This document shows, one piece after another, positions 40,645-49,951 of a stretch of DNA of 64,000 nt. The notes below the pieces were generated by a model that was not told the DNA's origin, did no database searches, and saw nothing but the letters and a program-made list of their open reading frames with translations. The stretch is taken from positions 248,001 to 312,000 of the forward strand of contig NZ_ASWO01000003.1 of assembly GCF_000407605.1 (NCBI RefSeq), in the 5' to 3' direction. The DNA is from Enterococcus sulfureus ATCC 49903 (GTDB lineage: Bacteria > Bacillota > Bacilli > Lactobacillales > Enterococcaceae). Made by a program: the position numbers and the translations under genes. Each line of letters begins with the position of its first letter. The stretch's first letter is position 1.

Positions 40645-40887
40645 TTGACACACGATGAAGTATTTCAAAAAGTAACCGTAGTAATTGCCAATCACTTTGA
40701 AGTAAATGCTGAAGATGTAACCGAAGCGATGAATATCAAAGATGATTTAAATGCGGACTCAATTAGTGTAATGGAATTCGTTCTTGAGTTAGAAGAAGAA
40801 TTCGGTACCGAAATCTCAGATGAAGATGCGGAAAAAATTGAAACTGTAGGTGCTGCAGTGGACTATATTACAAAAAATATCGCATAA
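40645..40887 (+). CDS. acpB: Acyl carrier protein, AcpB-like
   Basis: 80 aa, TTG start with GGAGGTG 9 bases upstream. The phosphopantetheine Ser39 is in DLNADSISVMEFV, where DSI replaces the common DSL. E. faecalis has an auxiliary ACP (AcpB) co-transcribed with plsX and needed for FabT-mediated shutdown of synthesis by exogenous fatty acids; this gene has the same place and is likely its counterpart. Whether another ACP lies in a fab cluster cannot be seen here. Confidence 0.85.
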   Translation: MTHDEVFQKVTVVIANHFEVNAEDVTEAMNIKDDLNADSISVMEFVLELEEEFGTEISDEDAEKIETVGAAVDYITKNIA

Positions 40888-40925
40888 AAAAAGTTTGAAG
40901 GAAATTTCCTTCAAACTTTTTTTAT
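40886..40925 (+). terminator. Terminator of plsX-acpB
   Basis: A perfect palindrome without spacer: 19 bases at 40886-40904 complement 40905-40923, so the hairpin has an AT-rich stem ending in seven T. The stop codon of the ACP gene is in the left arm. Confidence 0.93.
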
Positions 40926-41036
40926 TTTCAAACAAAACATTAATTATATTAAGTGAAAATCCAATAAGAACTGCATTTATTTTTAGAAAATCAAACAAAA
41001 CGGTTACATTTTCTTGCGTTTTTTCTTTTATTGCTC

Positions 41037-41064
41037 TTGAACCGACTGAAAACTGTGCTATTAT
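41037..41064 (+). promoter_or_regulatory. opp operon promoter
   Basis: -35 TTGAAC (41037-41042), 16 bp, extended -10 TGC-TATTAT (41056-41064). It lies in a 285-bp, very AT-rich gap between the ACP terminator and oppD that holds no gene. A weak AATATC/GATATT hairpin (41070-41075, 41084-41089) with TTTT follows in the leader. Confidence 0.6.
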
Positions 41065-41210
41065 AAGTAAATATCCGGATACCGATATTTTTGTCCTTGT
41101 AATTTTTTTACATATTCTATATAATTATTAAAAAAATATGATATTTCTATTAGAAATAAAAAACAAGTGGTATAAAAATGACGATCCATACTTTTGAAGG
41201 GGGCTTTTCG

Positions 41211-42209
41211 TTGGCAAATGCAAAACAATTATTAGACGTGCAACACTTACATACAAGCTTTCGGATCAAAGACGATTATTATGATGCAGTAGATGATGTC
41301 TCATTTACATTAAATCGTAATGAAATTTTAGCAATCGTTGGCGAATCGGGTTGTGGTAAAAGTACTTTAGCCACAACGATCATGGGCTTGCAAGATCTAG
41401 CAAATACCAAAATCACCGGTGAGATTATGTATAAAGATCTGAATCTAGCAAATTTAAATGAAACGCTATATAACAAGATTCGTGGCAATGATATCGGGAT
41501 GATTTTCCAAGATCCTTTGTCTGCCTTGAACCCTTTGATGCGTATTGAAGATCAAATCAAAGAAGGACTTTCTTACCATACTAAAATGACAAGCGAGCAA
41601 CGACAACAACGTGCCATCGAATTGCTGACACAAGTTGGGATTCCAAATCCAGAACGTGTAGGTCGTCAATATCCACATGAACTTTCAGGTGGGATGCGTC
41701 AACGGGTAATCATTGCGATTGCCATTGCGTGTAAACCTCCGATTATTATTGCAGATGAACCGACGACAGCTCTTGATGTGACAATCCAAGCTCAAATTTT
41801 GGATCTTTTAACAGATCTGCAAAGAGAAACTGAAGCGGGCATTATCTTGATCACACATGATCTAGGTGTGGTAGCAGAGATGGCCGATCGGGTAGCGGTG
41901 ATGTATGGTGGACAATTCGTAGAAGTGGCAACAGCTGAAGAGCTATTCAATAATCCAAAACATCCTTACACTCGTTCACTTTTAAATTCGATTCCACAAG
42001 AAGACCAAGAAGGCGAGTTACATGTGATTGAAGGGGTCGTACCGTCATTAAAAAATATGGTACGCAATGGCTGTCGTTTTGCACCGCGTATTCCGTGGAT
42101 TCCAGCTTCTGATCACGAAGAAAATCCGACACTTCATGAAGTATCTCCGGGTCATTTGGTCCGTTGTACGTGTTACAAGCATTTCCATTTTAGAGACGAA
42201 AAGGAGTAG
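41211..42209 (+). CDS. oppD: Oligopeptide ABC transporter ATP-binding protein OppD
   Basis: ATPase of the peptide importer, 332 aa. I place the start at the TTG at 41211 (MANAKQLLDVQ), because GAAGGGGG lies 7-8 bases before it; the ATG at 41178 has only a poor AAGTGG and adds residues unlike homologs. Walker A GESGCGKST, signature LSGGMRQR, Walker B IIIADEPTTAL, and the C-terminal oligopeptide-transporter extension with CRFAPR near the end. First gene of D-F-B-C-A. Confidence 0.93.
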   Translation: MANAKQLLDVQHLHTSFRIKDDYYDAVDDVSFTLNRNEILAIVGESGCGKSTLATTIMGLQDLANTKITGEIMYKDLNLANLNETLYNKIRGNDIGMIFQDPLSALNPLMRIEDQIKEGLSYHTKMTSEQRQQRAIELLTQVGIPNPERVGRQYPHELSGGMRQRVIIAIAIACKPPIIIADEPTTALDVTIQAQILDLLTDLQRETEAGIILITHDLGVVAEMADRVAVMYGGQFVEVATAEELFNNPKHPYTRSLLNSIPQEDQEGELHVIEGVVPSLKNMVRNGCRFAPRIPWIPASDHEENPTLHEVSPGHLVRCTCYKHFHFRDEKE

Positions 42210-42214
42210 TGTAA

Positions 42215-43159
42215 ATGTCAGAATTGATTACCATTAAAGACCTTAAAGTTCACTATCCAATTCGCAGTGGTTTTTTGAATCGCGTAACCGACTATGTCTA
42301 TGCAGTAGACGGTGTCGATTTTGTGATTGAAAAAGGCCAAACGTATGGATTGGTTGGTGAATCAGGCTCAGGGAAATCTACGACCGGAAAAGCCATCGTT
42401 GGTTTAGAAAAAATCACTTCTGGTGGGATTATCTACGAAGGGCAAGATGTTACAAAAGCGTCAACAAGACGCAAGATGCAATACAATAAAGATGTTCAGA
42501 TGATCTTCCAAGATTCAATGTCAAGTTTGAATCCTAAACGTCGAGTAGTTGACATTATTGCGGAACCCTTACGAAATTTTGACCGTTTAAGTGATCAAGA
42601 AGAGAAAAAACGAGTGAAAGAATTACTTGATATCGTTGGGATGCCAGAAGATGCGTTATACAAGTATCCGCATGAATTTTCAGGCGGACAACGTCAACGG
42701 ATCGGAGTTGCGCGAGCAGTAGCGTCGAATCCGAAATTGATCGTGGCAGATGAGCCAGTTTCAGCACTGGATCTATCAGTACAAGCGCAAGTATTGAACT
42801 TTATGAAGCGTATCCAAGAAGAATATGGCTTGAGTTTCTTATTTATTTCCCATGACTTAGGTGTCGTCAAACACATGTGTGACAATATTGCGATCATGTA
42901 TAAAGGGCGATTTGTTGAAATTGGCACAAAACAAGATATCTATACTAATCCGCAACATATCTATACTAAACGCTTATTATCTGCGATTCCACAAATCGAT
43001 GTGAAAAATCGTGATGCACATAAAGAAACACGACGTTTAGTTGAAGCAGAATACATTAACAACCAAAAAAATTACTACGATGAAACGGGTCGTGTGTATG
43101 ATTTAACGAGCATCTCACCGACACATCAAGTTGCATTAAAAGACGGGGGGAAAAGCTAA
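42215..43159 (+). CDS. oppF: Oligopeptide ABC transporter ATP-binding protein OppF
   Basis: Second ATPase of the importer, 314 aa. Walker A GESGSGKST, MIFQDSMSSLNP, signature FSGGQRQR, Walker B LIVADEPVSAL. C-terminal extension as in the OppF group. Five bases after oppD; the stop is directly followed by the oppB ATG. Confidence 0.95.
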   Translation: MSELITIKDLKVHYPIRSGFLNRVTDYVYAVDGVDFVIEKGQTYGLVGESGSGKSTTGKAIVGLEKITSGGIIYEGQDVTKASTRRKMQYNKDVQMIFQDSMSSLNPKRRVVDIIAEPLRNFDRLSDQEEKKRVKELLDIVGMPEDALYKYPHEFSGGQRQRIGVARAVASNPKLIVADEPVSALDLSVQAQVLNFMKRIQEEYGLSFLFISHDLGVVKHMCDNIAIMYKGRFVEIGTKQDIYTNPQHIYTKRLLSAIPQIDVKNRDAHKETRRLVEAEYINNQKNYYDETGRVYDLTSISPTHQVALKDGGKS

Positions 43160-44122
43160 ATGTGGAAAACGATTTTACGTCGCGTGATCTTAATGATTCC
43201 CCAAATCATTATTTTGAGTTTACTGATCTTTATTCTAGCGAAAATGATGCCTGGAGATCCATTTACAGGGTTGATCAATCCCAATACGGATCCTGCACGT
43301 ATTGAAGAATTGAAAAAAGCATCTGGTTTTTATGATCCATGGTATCAACAGTACTACAACTGGATTACGAATGCGTTGCATGGTGATTTTGGAAAAAGTT
43401 ATACGTATAAATATGATGTGGCGACCGTTATTGGTCAACGGATCGGAAATACCGTTCGTCTAGCGATTGTTTCAGTTATTTTAACGTATGCCTTAGCGAT
43501 TCCATTAGGATTATATGCTGGACGTTATGAAAATTCATGGTTAGATAAATTTGTAGTAGGCTATAACTTTATCAGTTTTGCGATTCCAGTTTTTGTCTTA
43601 GCCTTATTGATGATCTACTTCTTTGGGTATACCTTACACTGGTTCCCGACAAGTGGAAGTGTGGCGACAGATGCAACGCCGGGGACGATAGGGTACTTTA
43701 TGAGTCAGCTCTATCATGTGCTCTTACCTTCGATCGTCCAAGCACTCTTAGGTACAGCTGTTACGATTCAATATCTACGTAGTGAAGTCATCGATGCGAA
43801 GAAAATGGATTACATCCGTACAGCGCGTTCGAAAGGGGTACCAACAAGTACCGTATTTAACCGTCATATCTTTAGAAATGCATCGTTACCGATTGCCTCA
43901 ACATTAGGATATGAGATCACAGGATTAATTTCTGGTTCGGTTATGATCGAGATCATCTTTAATTATCCAGGAATCGGAAACTTGTTTATTACAAGTATTG
44001 GCCAACGTGACTATTCAGTCATCACAGCATTAACCTTGATTTTTGGGGTCGCAACATTAGTTGGGACACTATTATCAGATATTATTATGAGTATCGTAGA
44101 TCCACGAATTCGAATCCAATAA
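43160..44122 (+). CDS. oppB: Oligopeptide ABC transporter permease OppB
   Basis: 320 aa with six membrane segments; first helix at about 9-30, followed by the usual large outer domain (PGDPFTGLINPNTDP). The EAA coupling loop is YIRTARSKGVPTSTVFNRH. Starts immediately after the oppF stop, GGGGG upstream. Confidence 0.96.
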   Translation: MWKTILRRVILMIPQIIILSLLIFILAKMMPGDPFTGLINPNTDPARIEELKKASGFYDPWYQQYYNWITNALHGDFGKSYTYKYDVATVIGQRIGNTVRLAIVSVILTYALAIPLGLYAGRYENSWLDKFVVGYNFISFAIPVFVLALLMIYFFGYTLHWFPTSGSVATDATPGTIGYFMSQLYHVLLPSIVQALLGTAVTIQYLRSEVIDAKKMDYIRTARSKGVPTSTVFNRHIFRNASLPIASTLGYEITGLISGSVMIEIIFNYPGIGNLFITSIGQRDYSVITALTLIFGVATLVGTLLSDIIMSIVDPRIRIQ

Positions 44123-44140
44123 CATAGAGGAGTGTACACA

Positions 44141-45058
44141 ATGGCAAAAAAAGAAACAGCTACAGCAACAACCGTGTCGACACCTCCTATGGGAATCAAA
44201 GTGATCGCACGAGAATTTAAAAAGGATAAATTGGCGATGTTCTCGCTTGGTTTATTAATTTTTGTCTTACTATTTGCCTTTATTGGCAGTTTCATTTTAG
44301 ATGCAGATACAGTTAATAAAGTCAGTATTTTTGATCGATATGCACTACCTGGTACCACAGCAGTAGATGGACGGTACTATTTATTAGGTGCAGATGAAGG
44401 TGGTCGTGATGTATTTGGATTACTCGTTATTGGTGCTCGTAATTCAATTATGATCGGATTTTTGATCACGATCATTACCTCGATCATCGGGGTCGCTGTC
44501 GGAATCATCTCTGGCTATTATGGTGGGGTGATCGATACTGTTTTGATGCGTATCGTCGACTTTATTATGATCTTACCGATTTTATTGATCATCATCGTAT
44601 TGGTAACCATCGTACCAAAATACAATGCTTTAAGTTTAGTTTGGATCATGTCGGCCTTTTACTGGGTCGGGAAAGCACGACTATTTCGTGCCAAAACACT
44701 GTCAGAAAGTCGTCGTGACTATGTGAGTGCATCGAAAACTTTAGGAACTTCTGATTTTAAAATCATGTTTTTTGAAGTGATGCCAAACTTAAGTTCATTG
44801 ATTATTACAAACTTAACGATGAACTTTGCCGCAAATATTGGGATTGAAACCAGTTTGACTTTCTTGGGATTTGGGTTACCAATCAAAACACCAAGTTTGG
44901 GAACATTGATCTCTTATGCAAATAATTCAGAAGTCATCACATCAAAACCATGGGTATGGATACCTGCATCATTGCTAATTTTAGTCTTGATGTTAAGTAT
45001 AAATTATGTAGGTCAAGCCTTTAAACGTTCCGCAGATGCGCGTCAACGTTTAGGATAA
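44141..45058 (+). CDS. oppC: Oligopeptide ABC transporter permease OppC
   Basis: 305 aa from the ATG at 44141 (MAKKETATATT), GAGGAG 9 bases upstream; the GTG at 44132 overlaps that site. Six membrane segments; EAA loop YVSASKTLGTSDFKIMFFEV. N-terminal cytoplasmic tail of about 35 residues. Confidence 0.95.
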   Translation: MAKKETATATTVSTPPMGIKVIAREFKKDKLAMFSLGLLIFVLLFAFIGSFILDADTVNKVSIFDRYALPGTTAVDGRYYLLGADEGGRDVFGLLVIGARNSIMIGFLITIITSIIGVAVGIISGYYGGVIDTVLMRIVDFIMILPILLIIIVLVTIVPKYNALSLVWIMSAFYWVGKARLFRAKTLSESRRDYVSASKTLGTSDFKIMFFEVMPNLSSLIITNLTMNFAANIGIETSLTFLGFGLPIKTPSLGTLISYANNSEVITSKPWVWIPASLLILVLMLSINYVGQAFKRSADARQRLG

Positions 45059-45078
45059 TCAGAAACGGGGGAAACGGA

Positions 45079-46857
45079 ATGAAGAAAAAAGCATTATTAG
45101 GTTTAGTAACAGTGGCAGGGTTAAGCTTAACGTTAGCTGCTTGTGGCAATGGTGACAGTAAAGACAGTAGTAACGGTTCAAGTGATAAAGCAACCGATAC
45201 TGCAAATTTCAAAGTTAAAACCTCAAATGATAAAGAAGCGATGAAAGATGGTACATTAGAAATCGCTGAAGTAACGGATACCGCATTTACTGGAATCTTC
45301 TCAGATGCGTTTTCAGAAATGGCTTTAGACTCAACTTATTTTGCACCAGCAAATGAACCATTGTTCTACTATGACAAAGATTTAAAAATCAAAGATGGTG
45401 GCGCAGCAAAAATCAAATTTGATGAAGATGCAAAAACCGCTACAATCACTTTAAATGATAAATTAAAATGGAGTGACGGCAAAGACGTTACGGCTGATGA
45501 TTTGATCTTCCCTTATGAAGTAATCGCCAATAAAGACTATACTGGTGTTCGTTATGATTCTACAATGAAAAATGTTGTCGGAATTGAAGATTACCATGAT
45601 GGAAAATCAGATAGTATTTCAGGAATCAAAAAAGTAAACGATAAAGAAATCGTGATCTCATACAAAGAATTTTCACCATCAATCTTACAAGGTGGAGGCG
45701 GAGTATTATCTTATGCAATGCCAAAACATGCGTTTGATGGAATTGCAGTCAAAGATATGGCGGCATCTGATCCGGTTCGTAAAAACCCAATTACTTTTGG
45801 ACCTTACTACATCAGCAAAATTACAACAGGTGAATCTGTAGAATTCTTACCAAATGAATACTACTATGGAGATAAACCAAAATTATCTAAATTAACAATG
45901 AAGAGTATTCCAACATCTTCAGCTGTAGCCTCAATGAAATCAAAAGAATTTGATATTTACGATGGTATGCCTAACTCAGAATACACGTCTTGGAAAGATT
46001 TAGATGGTTATGAGTTATTAGGCCAACAAGAATTGGCCTATAACTACATTGGATTTAAATTAGGTAAATGGGATGCAGATAAAGGCGAAAACGTGATGGA
46101 TCCGAATGCAAAAATGGCCGATAAATCATTACGTCAAGCAATTGGTTACGCCGTTGATAATGCAGCTATTGCAGAAAAATTATACAATGGCTTGCAAACA
46201 GAAGCGAATTCATTAGTCGTACCTGGTTTTGCTTCTCTTTATGATAAAGATCTTGCTGGCTACAAACAAGATGTCGATAAAGCGAAAAAATTATTGGATG
46301 ATGCTGGATATAAAGATGTAGATGGCGATGGCTTACGTGAAGATAAAGATGGTAAAAAATTAACGATCAACTTTGCTTTCCGTGATGGCGGAACGACTGC
46401 GAAGTCATTATCTGAATACTACATCCAAGCTTGGAAAGAAGTTGGTTTGAATGTTGAACTAGCTACTGGACGTTTAATTGAAGTCAATAGCTTCTATGAC
46501 AAATTACAAGCTGATGATCCAGGAATCGATATGTATCAAGCAGGTTGGTCAACTGGATATGATCCAAACCAAGCCGGTCTTTACGGAAAAGATGCACAAT
46601 TTAACTTTACTCGTTTTGTATCTGACGAAAATACAAAATTATTGGATGAAATGTCATCTAAAGATGCTTTAGATACAGATAAAGCAGCGAAAATCTATAA
46701 AGATTGGCAAGAATATGCAAATGAAGAAGCATTTGTCATTCCAACAACTTACTCTTATCTAGTAACACCAGTAAGTGAACGCGTAACAGGTTACGATATC
46801 ACACGTGATCTAGACTACAACACATATACTACTTTAGGTGTAACAGAAGCAAAATAG
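45079..46857 (+). CDS. oppA: Oligopeptide-binding lipoprotein OppA
   Basis: Extracellular, lipid-anchored substrate receptor, 592 aa. Signal peptide of 21 residues with the lipobox LAAC (Cys22), a Ser/Asp/Lys-rich linker, then the SBP family 5 fold (LKWSDGKDVTADD, LRQAIGYAVD). In other Firmicutes such receptors import peptides for nutrition and in some cases pheromones. GGGGGAAA ahead of the ATG; last gene before the terminator. Confidence 0.96.
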   Translation: MKKKALLGLVTVAGLSLTLAACGNGDSKDSSNGSSDKATDTANFKVKTSNDKEAMKDGTLEIAEVTDTAFTGIFSDAFSEMALDSTYFAPANEPLFYYDKDLKIKDGGAAKIKFDEDAKTATITLNDKLKWSDGKDVTADDLIFPYEVIANKDYTGVRYDSTMKNVVGIEDYHDGKSDSISGIKKVNDKEIVISYKEFSPSILQGGGGVLSYAMPKHAFDGIAVKDMAASDPVRKNPITFGPYYISKITTGESVEFLPNEYYYGDKPKLSKLTMKSIPTSSAVASMKSKEFDIYDGMPNSEYTSWKDLDGYELLGQQELAYNYIGFKLGKWDADKGENVMDPNAKMADKSLRQAIGYAVDNAAIAEKLYNGLQTEANSLVVPGFASLYDKDLAGYKQDVDKAKKLLDDAGYKDVDGDGLREDKDGKKLTINFAFRDGGTTAKSLSEYYIQAWKEVGLNVELATGRLIEVNSFYDKLQADDPGIDMYQAGWSTGYDPNQAGLYGKDAQFNFTRFVSDENTKLLDEMSSKDALDTDKAAKIYKDWQEYANEEAFVIPTTYSYLVTPVSERVTGYDITRDLDYNTYTTLGVTEAK

Positions 46858-46866
46858 TTTCTTAGA

Positions 46867-46900
46867 AATAGACTACGCTCTAGCGTAGTCTATTTTTTTT
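46867..46900 (+). terminator. Terminator of the opp operon
   Basis: ATAGACTACGC pairs with GCGTAGTCTAT (46868-46878, 46883-46893), loop TCTA, then eight T. Confidence 0.92.
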
Positions 46901-46930
46901 GTTATACTTGTTTTTAAGGGAGTGGGGAAG

Positions 46931-48676
46931 ATGTTATCACTAGTATTGCCATTATTAGAACGGGTCGGCTTGATTATTTTATTAGCCAATCTACTTATGA
47001 ATAGCCCGTATTATAAAAAATTGATGTACCATCGCCAAGAACGATTTGCCCAAATTGTCTTGATTGCAACATTTAGTATCTTTGCTATCATCAGTAACTT
47101 TACAGGAGTATTAGTCACAGATGCCAGACAAATCGATTCCTCAGCCTTTGTGAATCTAGCTAGTCATGCTTCGATCGCCAATACAAGAACGCTTACGATC
47201 GGAATGTCCGGTTTGATCGGAGGACCTATTGTGGGTCTATTTGTCGGCTTGATTTCTGGGACAGTGCGCTTTATGCAAGGCGGAACGGCGCCATATACGT
47301 ATTTTATCTCCTCGATCGTAATTGGAAGTGCATCGGGACTGTTTGGTTATTTTAGTCTTAAAAAACAGAGTTATCCAAGTATTTTACAAGGAGCAACCTG
47401 TGGAATATTGATGGAAATCATCCAAATGATGTGTATTTTTTTCTTTTTACCAAGTCGTGAACAAGCGATTTTATTGATTGAAACGATTGCCTTACCCATG
47501 ATGTTTGTGAATGCATTAGGAACAGCGATTTTTTTATCGATTATTTTATCGACATTAAAACAAGAAGAAAGTGCTCGTGCGATCCAAACCCATGATGTAT
47601 TAGAGCTAGCCAATACGACGTTACCTTATTTTCGACAAGGCTTAACAGTCGAATCTGCATACCAAACAGCTGAACAAATCAAAAAATTTATGCGTGTTTC
47701 AGCAGTCAGTGTGACCAATCAGACTGAGATCTTAGCGCATGTTGGAAAAGCTAGTGATCATCATATCGCTAAAGAAGCGATCATTACTGATTTATCCAAA
47801 GAAGTCTTAAAAACCGGCGAGATCCATGTTGTACGCACAAAACGAGAGATTGGATGTAGTCATCCAGATTGTCCGCTAGAAGCGGCGATCGTCGTACCAT
47901 TAATGGTCAAAGAAAAAGTTGTAGGAACATTCAAATTGTATTTTACCGACGCGAGTGAATTAACCTATGTTGAAGAACAGTTAGCCAAAGGATTAGGCGA
48001 GATTTTTTCTTCACAAATCGAATTAGGTGAGATGGATAATGCCCAACGATTATTAAAAGATGCTGAAATCAAATCGTTACAAGCGCAAGTCAATCCACAT
48101 TTTTTATTCAATGCAATCAATACGATTTCGGCTTTGATGCGTTTTGATAGCGAACAAGCACGACATTTACTATTGCAGTTGGGACATTATTTTCGTGCGA
48201 ATCTAAACGGTCATCGCAACAACTTGATTCCTATAAAAGAAGAATTGGCACATGTTGAAGCCTATCTCGCCATTGAGCAAGCGCGTTTTCCTGAACGATA
48301 TACGATTGAATTGAAACTAGATCCAACATTAGATGAGGTTCAGATTCCGCCATTTGTGATCCAAATTTTAGTAGAAAATGCATTGAAACACGCATTTATC
48401 GGACGTAAGACCGGTAATCATGTATCTGTTACCGCAACAACAAAAGAAAAAAACGTGACGATCCATGTTCTAGATGATGGCAATGGCATCGATCCTGAAA
48501 AACGTGCAAAATTAGGACATGAAGTCGTCCCTTCCACAAGTGGGACTGGATCTGCATTAGAAAATATCAATCGACGCTTGGTGAGTTTATTTGGCCAAGA
48601 ATCTTGTTTACATGTCGAATCTTCAACAAAAGGGAGTCATTTCTATTTTACGATTCCCGTATTAGTAAAGGAGTGA
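46931..48676 (+). CDS. lytS: Sensor histidine kinase LytS
   Basis: 581 aa from the ATG at 46931 (MLSLVLPLLERVGLI), with AAGGGAG 8 bases upstream; the GTG at 46922 sits inside that spacing. N-terminal 5TM-5TMR_LYT membrane domain (about 1-205), GAF-like domain (about 220-360), then the His_kinase domain with the phosphorylated His in QVNPHFLFNAIN and an HATPase with DDGNGID and GTGSALENI. In staphylococci LytSR responds to membrane potential and drives lrgAB; pyruvate responses are known for relatives. lytR and lrgAB follow. Confidence 0.93.
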   Translation: MLSLVLPLLERVGLIILLANLLMNSPYYKKLMYHRQERFAQIVLIATFSIFAIISNFTGVLVTDARQIDSSAFVNLASHASIANTRTLTIGMSGLIGGPIVGLFVGLISGTVRFMQGGTAPYTYFISSIVIGSASGLFGYFSLKKQSYPSILQGATCGILMEIIQMMCIFFFLPSREQAILLIETIALPMMFVNALGTAIFLSIILSTLKQEESARAIQTHDVLELANTTLPYFRQGLTVESAYQTAEQIKKFMRVSAVSVTNQTEILAHVGKASDHHIAKEAIITDLSKEVLKTGEIHVVRTKREIGCSHPDCPLEAAIVVPLMVKEKVVGTFKLYFTDASELTYVEEQLAKGLGEIFSSQIELGEMDNAQRLLKDAEIKSLQAQVNPHFLFNAINTISALMRFDSEQARHLLLQLGHYFRANLNGHRNNLIPIKEELAHVEAYLAIEQARFPERYTIELKLDPTLDEVQIPPFVIQILVENALKHAFIGRKTGNHVSVTATTKEKNVTIHVLDDGNGIDPEKRAKLGHEVVPSTSGTGSALENINRRLVSLFGQESCLHVESSTKGSHFYFTIPVLVKE

Positions 48677-48680
48677 TACC

Positions 48681-49388
48681 ATGAACGTAGCTATTATTGA
48701 TGATGAGCGATTAGCCCGAATGGAACTACATTATTTATTGTCGCAATTAGACGAAGTAGAGTTAATAAAGGAAGGAGAATCGATTGAAGATGCCTTTTCT
48801 TTGCTCTTACAAGAATCAATCGATTTACTATTTTTAGATATTCATTTGACGGACGAAAGCGGTTTGGATTTGGCTAAGAAAATCCAGCAAGTCAAGAATC
48901 CACCATTGATTATTTTTGCCACAGCGTACGATAATCATGCGGTCGAAGCATTCGAATTAAATGCACTCGACTATATTTTAAAACCGTTTGAACAAGAGCG
49001 GATTCAAAAAGCCGTCGCTAAAGCGAGCCGTACGTTAACTGAGCGTCATGAAACACCTATGACGCCTTCAAGATTAACGATCGAGACGGATGAGCGAATC
49101 TTTTTAGTTCCGTTTGAAGAAATTTTATATTGTGAAGTTCAAGGGAAACAAACGACGATTCACTGCGACACGCGCTCGTTCACGACCAACACGACATTGG
49201 CGGCATTAGAGCAAGCTTTGCCAAGTTATTTTTTCAAAGTGCATCGAAGTTATATTATCAATACAGAAAAAATCGCCGAAATTCAACCTTGGTTCAATCA
49301 AACTTATCAAGTGACGATGAATAATCAAGAAAAGGTTCCAGTTAGCCGTTCCTACGTCAAAGCGTTTAAACAAACGATCGGCTTGTAG
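48681..49388 (+). CDS. lytR: Response regulator LytR (LytTR family)
   Basis: 235 aa: receiver domain with acidic pocket Asp7/Asp8 and phosphorylated Asp53 in FLDIHL, then a LytTR DNA-binding domain from about 130 (LVPFEEILYCEVQGKQT, FKVHRSYIINTEKI). Four bases after lytS, AAAGGAGTG overlapping its end. Likely activator of lrgAB. Confidence 0.94.
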   Translation: MNVAIIDDERLARMELHYLLSQLDEVELIKEGESIEDAFSLLLQESIDLLFLDIHLTDESGLDLAKKIQQVKNPPLIIFATAYDNHAVEAFELNALDYILKPFEQERIQKAVAKASRTLTERHETPMTPSRLTIETDERIFLVPFEEILYCEVQGKQTTIHCDTRSFTTNTTLAALEQALPSYFFKVHRSYIINTEKIAEIQPWFNQTYQVTMNNQEKVPVSRSYVKAFKQTIGL

Positions 49389-49405
49389 CATTTGATGAAG
49401 CGGAT

Positions 49406-49438
49406 TCAGTAACTGATACCTCAAATAACGTAACTAAT
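49406..49438. promoter_or_regulatory. Candidate LytR operator upstream of lrgA
   Basis: GTAACT occurs at 49409-49414 and 49430-49435. On the minus strand they read TCAGTTACT and TTAGTTACG, close to the LytTR half-site consensus, and the 21-bp period is two helical turns as known for LytTR regulators. Confidence 0.45.
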
Positions 49439-49442
49439 GCAG

Positions 49443-49469
49443 AAAACCACTTTTTTAGTGGTTTTTTTT
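49443..49469 (+). terminator. Terminator of lytSR
   Basis: AAAACCACT (49443-49451) pairs with AGTGGTTTT (49457-49465), then T to 49469. It overlaps the place where a -35 box for a lrgA promoter (-10 TATGCT, 49471-49476) would be. Confidence 0.88.
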
Positions 49470-49515
49470 GTATGCTAAGGACAAGAAAACAAGAGAAATC
49501 AAGGGGGACAATAAG

Positions 49516-49950
49516 ATGAAAAAGACTTATTCAATTATTTACCAAGGAGTTATGATCAGTATCGTCATGATGATCTCAAAATTTATTGAAGCACTTTTAC
49601 CTTTTGCAATGCCATCTTCAGTGATTGGCTTAGTGTTATTATTTATTGCTTTATGTACAAACATCATTCGTTTGGAGCAAATCGAGACAGTCGGCAATGC
49701 ATTGGTAGATAATATTGGATTGTTTTTTGTGCCAGCAGGAATTTCAGCAATCAATTCACTTGATTTATTGAAAGGGCACTTTTTATTGACGATCGCCTTG
49801 ATTTTCTTTTCTACGTTATTTTTATTAGTCGGTACCGGTTGGATGGCGCAATTGCTACTGGGCATAGGTCATAAAAAAGTTGCCAAAAAATCGACTGCTT
49901 TTCCTAAACTTGCGACAATTAAAAAATCAACAGCAAATGAGGTGAGATAA
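49516..49950 (+). CDS. lrgA: Holin-like protein LrgA/CidA family
   Basis: 144 aa from the ATG at 49516 (MKKTYSIIYQG), AAGGGGG 8 bases ahead; the longer frame from 49468 begins in the promoter. Four hydrophobic segments; conserved LPFAMPSSVIGLVLL and FFVPAGISAIN. In S. aureus LrgA opposes CidA-driven lysis; in other bacteria LrgAB-like proteins carry pyruvate. One base before lrgB. Confidence 0.93.
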   Translation: MKKTYSIIYQGVMISIVMMISKFIEALLPFAMPSSVIGLVLLFIALCTNIIRLEQIETVGNALVDNIGLFFVPAGISAINSLDLLKGHFLLTIALIFFSTLFLLVGTGWMAQLLLGIGHKKVAKKSTAFPKLATIKKSTANEVR

Positions 49951-49951
49951 G

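Noticed and set aside
41070-41095. Attenuator in the opp leader
   Set aside because: The AATATC/GATATT stem is only six AT-rich pairs with a short T stretch; too weak to call separately.
40926-41210. Small protein gene in the AT-rich gap before oppD (frame 40850-41131)
   Set aside because: It starts within acpB and crosses the perfect terminator and the opp promoter; no ribosome binding site.
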